Origin: Thelonectria olida
Lineage: Eukaryota; Ascomycota; Sordariomycetes; Hypocreales; Nectriaceae
Assembly: GCA_020736575.1 (NCBI GenBank)
Contig: JAGPYM010000013.1
Span: forward strand, 868,001-932,000
Length of the DNA: 64,000 nt
Direction of reading: 5' to 3'
The notes beneath the pieces are model-generated. The model was not told the DNA's origin and ran no database searches. It worked only from the letters and a program-made list of their open reading frames with translations. Each line of letters opens with the position of its first letter. Position 1 is the stretch's first letter. The translations under genes and the position numbers were made by a program. This document shows positions 59,601-64,000 of this stretch, piece after piece.

Positions 59601-59812
59601 GAGGGGAAGGCGAGTTGAGAGACGACATTTCGATGATTGGGCAGGGGGCCGGGCTGTTCCCGAGTATGGAATACGCGGGAGGGGGCCTGGTTGTACCGGC
59701 TGCGACAGAGCCGGTGATGGAGCCTGTGATGGAGCCTGTGACGGAGACTGCGACAAAGAAACCAAAAGGAAGTGTCTTTAGTCGCATGAGACGGGCCTTT
59801 CGTCGGCCCTGA
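56697..59812 (+). CDS. NACHT-domain NLR-like protein, frame broken at two places
   Basis: This is a fungal STAND/NLR protein, the class linked to heterokaryon incompatibility and non-self recognition. Frame 0 from ATG 56697 encodes the usual NLR N-terminus (ISALSLAANIFQVVGFTLDV) and stops at 56868-56870. The next frame (56839-58281) carries a coiled region, then NACHT with Walker A GKAGSGKST (57568-57594), Walker B FFITVDGLDE (57901 on) and the LLSSRPW sensor. A third frame (58112-59812) continues with GVFLWVYLVVRSLLEGL, a DUF7791-like part (VRFLHRTVFEFV), a weak ankyrin-like segment (SSEMVKLLLEKGAKLD) and a basic tail. Both shifts are +1. No credible intron bridges either. It is probably a pseudogene allele or an assembly error; the family call is firm. 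Confidence 0.82.
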
Positions 59813-60535
59813 AGGGTGGTTTCTTGTAGTAGCAGGAGATGATGATGACCGATAAGCTCCGGCTGTGTGCGAGTTGGGAATGTATTGCATTCCGGTTCTG
59901 TGATGCATCCTTATTACTCACTCTGAAACTAGCATGGGGCATTGTCCGGTTCATACATATACGACATTCAACACGAGATCAGCGCGTGGTGCATGGAAAG
60001 ATCCACTGTTTTCGAAGTGACCTGCTGCCTGCTTGGAAATGGTCGACTACCTACGTACGAGGAACTCAACTTGGGTACGCACGCGTGTATCTATCGATCA
60101 GCCAACTACCGATTCCTCCAAAGAGGAGGTTTGACCTAGCCCCTCCCGCTTGTTCCTATCCGTGTATAGTCGTGCCTGAAAGACGCTGCCGCTTCCACAT
60201 CGTTGCCACTTCAAAGGTTCCAAGCCTCGACAGCACACTGCATTGGGAAAGTACCGCATTAATGGTCTGAGGCAGAGAATTAAACACCGCGACACTTGGC
60301 CAATAGTCTTCCAGAGAGTGTTGGCTCAGGAACAAACGACCCCCCTCGCTTGCTTGCCCCTGCTCGGCGTTGCCTCGATTGGGCCCAACAGTCGCTGCCA
60401 AGGCTGACTTAAGGCTGCCCGGTGTCCGATCCTGCCAGGGGCCTTTTACAGTGGAGGGAAGGAAATAAACATGAAAAGAAGCTCTTCCGCATTACCGGTG
60501 ACTGACTCTCCACACACAACTGGATCGTCATCACA
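59813..60535. other. spacer upstream of the wall-protein gene
   Basis: It holds the NLR 3' flank and the promoter of the Ecm33-like gene. No gene was recognised. Confidence 0.55.
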
Positions 60536-62223
60536 ATGCGCGTATCCAGTGGCCCTCTCCTCGTTTGGCTGGGTACCTTGAGCACCCGTAAGTTGCACCC
60601 TACTTGTCCCATCGTTGATGCTTTTCTTTGCAGCTGACACCGCTCTCCAAGTTACCCTGGCCGAAGTCGACTGCTACGGCGACGTGGAAATCGCCAGTGC
60701 CGACGATGCACGCGAACTGCGCGAGGCCTGCGACTTTATCGAGGGCGACCTAACCCTCGCCTACAGTTTCACCGAGAGCATCAACCTGGACGGGCTAGAG
60801 TATGTCGAGGGAAGCTTTAAGCACGAGCAATGCGACTGGGAGATGACGCCAGGAAACGTGTGCCCCAAGCCGCCACTACTCAACATCTCCAGCTCGACGC
60901 TCAAAGGCGTCGGCTCCCTCTCCCTCTTTGGCACCGGTGGCCTCGAGACCCTCAGCTTCCCCAACCTCAGAACTGTGAAGAAGGTTCTCAGCCTAAACAG
61001 GCTGGACGACCTGAAGCACGTGGATTTTACTAACCTGTTGCACGTCGATCAGTTGTATTGGGAAACCAAGAATCTGAAGACCCTCACCATGAACGGCTTG
61101 CAGAGTATTGGAGAAGGGGACTACAACGATGATACCCTTTGGTTCAAGGACGTCGGAGAACTCGAGTCGGTCGATGCCTTCTTCAAGAACCCTGTGCATC
61201 CCGAGTACGACAGTAACGCTGTTGTCCACTTGGATGTCGACTGGATGCCTCGTGTGAAACACGTCACGGTCGGCTGGGAGTTCATCGACGAGCTCAACAT
61301 CGACGTCAAGGAACTGAACGTCACGCTCGGGGGCCCAGACACGATCGAAATGCAGATTCGCTCCATAGGGCTCGGCCGAGGCGTTATCAATATCGAACGC
61401 TCGTCGACGCTGGAGAATCTGGAGGTTGGCACGTTCAACGTCAACGCCACCGGCTCTTCACTTGGTCCGAATATAGAGCACCTGACTCTGCCATTTGATC
61501 ACCTTGGCGGCCTCTATCTGTGGGGATGGGATAATCTGCGCTCTATCGAACTACCGCAACAATACGCAGAGAACTGGCCGTCTTTAGGCGTGACGATTGA
61601 GAATTGCACCAACCTCAACCTCAGCTCCGAGAACAACGCCGAGGGCGAGAAGATTTGGCACTGGCCAAAGAACGGCCTGTCGGACCTTGTTATTCGTGGG
61701 AATATGAGCAATGCGTTTTTGTGAGTTCTTCCAGCACTGAGCGGGCTGGCTGCTCTGCAAATAAGCCATATAATTACTAACTCCCACGGGTCGCAGTGAT
61801 ACATTCCTCGAGTATAATTTATCAGTGTCGTCCCTATTTATTCTCGAAGACACGTCTGGTAATCTTGATTGCAACATATTCAAGAACTCGGCAGCATTGG
61901 GGTTTGACGATATAGAGAACCATTGCTCATCGAAAAACTTGACGAAACCCGCGCAGGATGACTCGAAACACGATGAGTCAAAAGACAACAAGTCCAGTGA
62001 CGATAAGTCTAGTGACGATAAGTCTAATGACGACAAGTCTAGTGACGATAAGTCTAATGACGACAAGTCTAACGATGACAAGTCTAACGACGATGAATCT
62101 CAATCCCAGGAGTCCAACGACAACAAGACAAGCGACGCTGCAGGACTGTTTAGCCAAGGATGGCGACTTCGCCTAGGAGAAGCCGCGTTCTCGGGGCTGA
62201 TCTTGGCGATAACTTGCTGGTAA
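60536..62223 (+). CDS. Ecm33/Sps2-like GPI-anchored cell-wall protein
   Basis: This is a secreted, probably GPI-anchored receptor-L-type wall protein of the Ecm33/Sps2 group, which supports wall integrity. There are three exons, 60536-60587, 60634-61720 and 61797-62223, giving 521 residues. Exon 1 encodes a signal peptide (MRVSSGPLLVWLGTLST). The mature part starts with the family pattern of a short Asp/Glu-rich segment and IEGDLTLAYSF...INLDGLEYVEGSF, followed by leucine-rich-type strands and many N-glycosylation sites. The second intron has a TACTAAC branch site and joins NAFF to DTFLEY. The C-terminal region carries seven tandem 5-residue KS-S/N-DD units, then a spacer and a hydrophobic end (FSGLILAITCW) suited to GPI attachment. 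The NLR gene lies 0.7 kb upstream; no functional link is shown. Confidence 0.85.
61990..62094 (+). repeat. coding minisatellite, seven 15 bp units
   Basis: The units read AAGTCTAGTGACGAT with small changes and encode Lys-Ser-Ser/Asn-Asp-Asp. They lie in the Ecm33-like gene just before its GPI signal. In-frame 15 bp units allow copy-number change without frameshift. Confidence 0.93.
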
Positions 62224-62961
62224 AGAGAGGTTGTTTTTAGAAAGCCAAAGATCAATATATCGAAGAGTCATAGTCCCACAGGCGCACCAGTTAGTAGTGG
62301 AGAGCATGCAAATGATCCAGATGGCGCATGAAGCCACCGGTGTGTGACAGGCCCAGCTACCTTCGGAATGAGCACCATACTATCCTATTACAGTAGAGAA
62401 CAACAATAGCAACAGCATGATCTTGTACATCTCAGTTGAACTTCAAGTTGTTAACCTTGCACTATTTCTTATGTGTTTCGCAAGGGGACAATGCAGAGAA
62501 TTGATGTGCACCTGAGTTTCCCGTCTTAGACTAAGTCCTAGTATCAGTGGAGTAGTAATCATCGCACAGCTACTCAAGGATCCCCGAGCAAAGATTCCAC
62601 GGGGCATTACACGCAGCGAATGTGAGTAGCTTTACTATGACAGTGACGTAGAACAACTGATACCGCAGTCAAGATTGGCCATTGGTGGATTCATATTATC
62701 TGTAGGTAGGTAGTTTAGCAGGTGGAAATAAATGACAAATTGTGTACTCTCAGCACTCAGGCTTATCTCAGCGCTCATTGCAGCTGGCGAAGGAAGGGAA
62801 GTTGACTTACTAAACGAATCGGATTCTACGCTGAACATAAACCAGATAGGACCGCTTTATGTGCAAAAGTACGCCGTCTCTTCTTATTGTTCGGTTTAAG
62901 AAATGGTGTGCAATGTTGTCTTGTTACTAGAGCGTTGCATCTGTAATTGTGTGACAAGAAC
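62224..62961. other. convergent spacer
   Basis: It lies between the wall-protein gene (+) and the ankyrin gene (-). A 55-codon + strand frame at 62732-62899 is too weak to call. Nothing else was seen. Confidence 0.5.
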
Positions 62962-64000
62962 CTAGTTTTGACCACCTCCTTGTAGTTGTGGTTGCCCTTG
63001 ATCGCGGACTTGGGCCTGAGCTTGGGCTTGAGTCCGTTGCTGAATCACGCTTTGTCTCTTCATTTGCCTTATCATTAACCGCGATTGGCCATTAGGTACG
63101 TTGGCTAGGTTTGGCCTGTTGCTCCGTGTGTGATTCATCTCCTGAGGGGTGACGTGGAGGGCCTCTGAAGGAATGTTTGGTACAGTCTTCTATAAAGGTT
63201 GACCATTTGGTCGCTGGCCAGTGTTCGACGTCGTATCACTCCTATTTGGGTTGTCACGTCGGCGGCTTGCCTGCGCTACGAGCGCGTTCCATGAGATACC
63301 AAGCCTTCGCAAACAATTTTTTGGTCCAATGCGTGTGCTGAGTTTGGGACGGTTGGGAGGTTGTGCCTCGGGGTCTGCTCCATTTTCCAATAAGAATCTC
63401 ATAAACTGCAATGCCTCCATGCTGTCTTTGCCCGATGCAATAAAGAGAGGTGTATAAGCCGTCAAATTATTCCTTCCGTCCACATTTGCGCCCTGAGCAA
63501 GGTAGAACGTTGCGATGGGGATGGAGCAGCACCCGGAGGCCAAGGTTCGAAGCCCCAATTCGAGCTCCCTTTCATTGAAAAGATTTGGCAACCGATGTAA
63601 GCACTCCAAAACCAGTGCTTCTTCGTGAATGTCTGGTCGTGATGGATGGAGACCGTTGAAGAACCACTCAGCTCTCACACGGCATAGTGGAAATACAAGC
63701 TTTATCAGCTCGGCGGATCTTTCCATTGTCAGGGCCTTTGCGAAGGACCGGCTGAAGAGATATAGGCTATACGGGTCCGTTTTAAGAGGAAAGAAGCGAA
63801 AGACTTCGAGATTTACCATTTCAGCAGCGGTTCTGAAGATGTCATTACCGAGTGATCTGGACCTAGAACCCAAACGAAAGCTGTCTTCTGATTTCACTTG
63901 GCCCATCAAAAAGTGAAGAATTGCAGAAGAAGAACCTTCCTTGATAGCAGTCAGCAGCAACTCAACGCAACATTTCCGCGCCTCTTCCGACAGATCAAGA
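62962..64000 (-). CDS. ankyrin-type protein, partial, with internal stop and Gln-rich tail
   Basis: The gene enters from the right edge; its 5' part lies outside the window. The frame is open from 64000 to a TAG at 63192-63190. Near the end it shows ankyrin-like sequence (FYLAQGANVDGRNNLTAYTPLF, then MRFLLENGADPEA), preceded by helical repeats. After the TAG the same frame stays open for 75 more codons to a second TAG at 62964-62962. This tail is Asn- then Gln-rich (NVPNGQSR, QAQAQAQVRDQGQ) and matches the composition just before the stop (NTGQRPNGQPL). A 75 bp (donor GTGATA) or 93 bp (donor GTGACA) intron ending at acceptor CCTTCAG would remove the stop and keep frame. Stop readthrough or a new nonsense mutation are alternatives. 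If the stop is real, the gene ends at 63190. Confidence 0.6.

Noticed and set aside
62732..62899. 55-codon + strand frame
   Set aside because: Short, no homology signal, in a convergent spacer.

Overview
The window is nuclear DNA of a filamentous ascomycete, most likely a Sordariomycete (Hypocreales-like). The evidence is short GT-AG introns of about 46-217 bp, single genes on both strands with long spacers, C-rich third codon positions, and recognisably fungal proteins: a Whi3 RNA-binding protein, a Rap/Rsr1 GTPase, Efr3, an RCC1 Ran exchange factor, a rhodopsin-fold membrane protein, an Ecm33-type wall protein and a NACHT NLR. The order assignment is inference. No rRNA, tRNA, CRISPR or intact transposon was seen. 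Exon structures were worked out by hand from splice signals, and each resolved multi-exon model closes in frame.

Layout. 2.2-4.0 kb (-) is a Whi3-family RNA-binding protein, followed by an 8.5 kb gene-poor stretch. 12.6-13.7 kb (+) is a short-chain dehydrogenase. 15.0-16.3 kb (-) is an eight-exon Rsr1/Krev-1 GTPase, preceded on its promoter side by a polypurine tract inside another 8 kb spacer. 24.4-25.2 kb (-) is a single-pass membrane protein with a PY motif. 27.0-30.6 kb (-) is EFR3. 31.2-32.8 kb (-) holds two weak, unrecognised candidate genes. 33.4-34.8 kb (-) is an FAD monooxygenase. 34.8-41.4 kb is gene-free and partly AT-rich. 41.4-43.5 kb (+) is a repeat-rich protein of unknown function. 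46.0-46.7 kb (+) is a frame-broken cyclin-like relic. 46.8-48.7 kb (-) is RCC1, and 49.2-51.2 kb (-) a DUF676-type serine hydrolase. 53.0-54.5 kb (+) is a seven-helix rhodopsin-domain membrane protein.

The right end is accessory in character. 56.7-59.8 kb (+) is a NACHT NLR-like gene whose frame is broken at two places. 60.5-62.2 kb (+) is an Ecm33-like GPI wall protein with a Ser/Asp/Lys minisatellite. 63.0-64.0 kb (-) is an ankyrin gene that runs off the window and carries an in-frame stop before a Gln-rich tail.

The genes do not form a single pathway. The conserved ones are housekeeping and morphogenesis functions: polarity GTPase, plasma-membrane PI4-kinase scaffold, Ran exchange factor and RNA-binding protein. 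The least-described items are the 41.4-43.5 kb repeat protein, the broken NLR, the ankyrin/Gln tail, the cyclin relic and the small cryptic genes between 31.2 and 32.8 kb. I found no convincing multi-gene new system.
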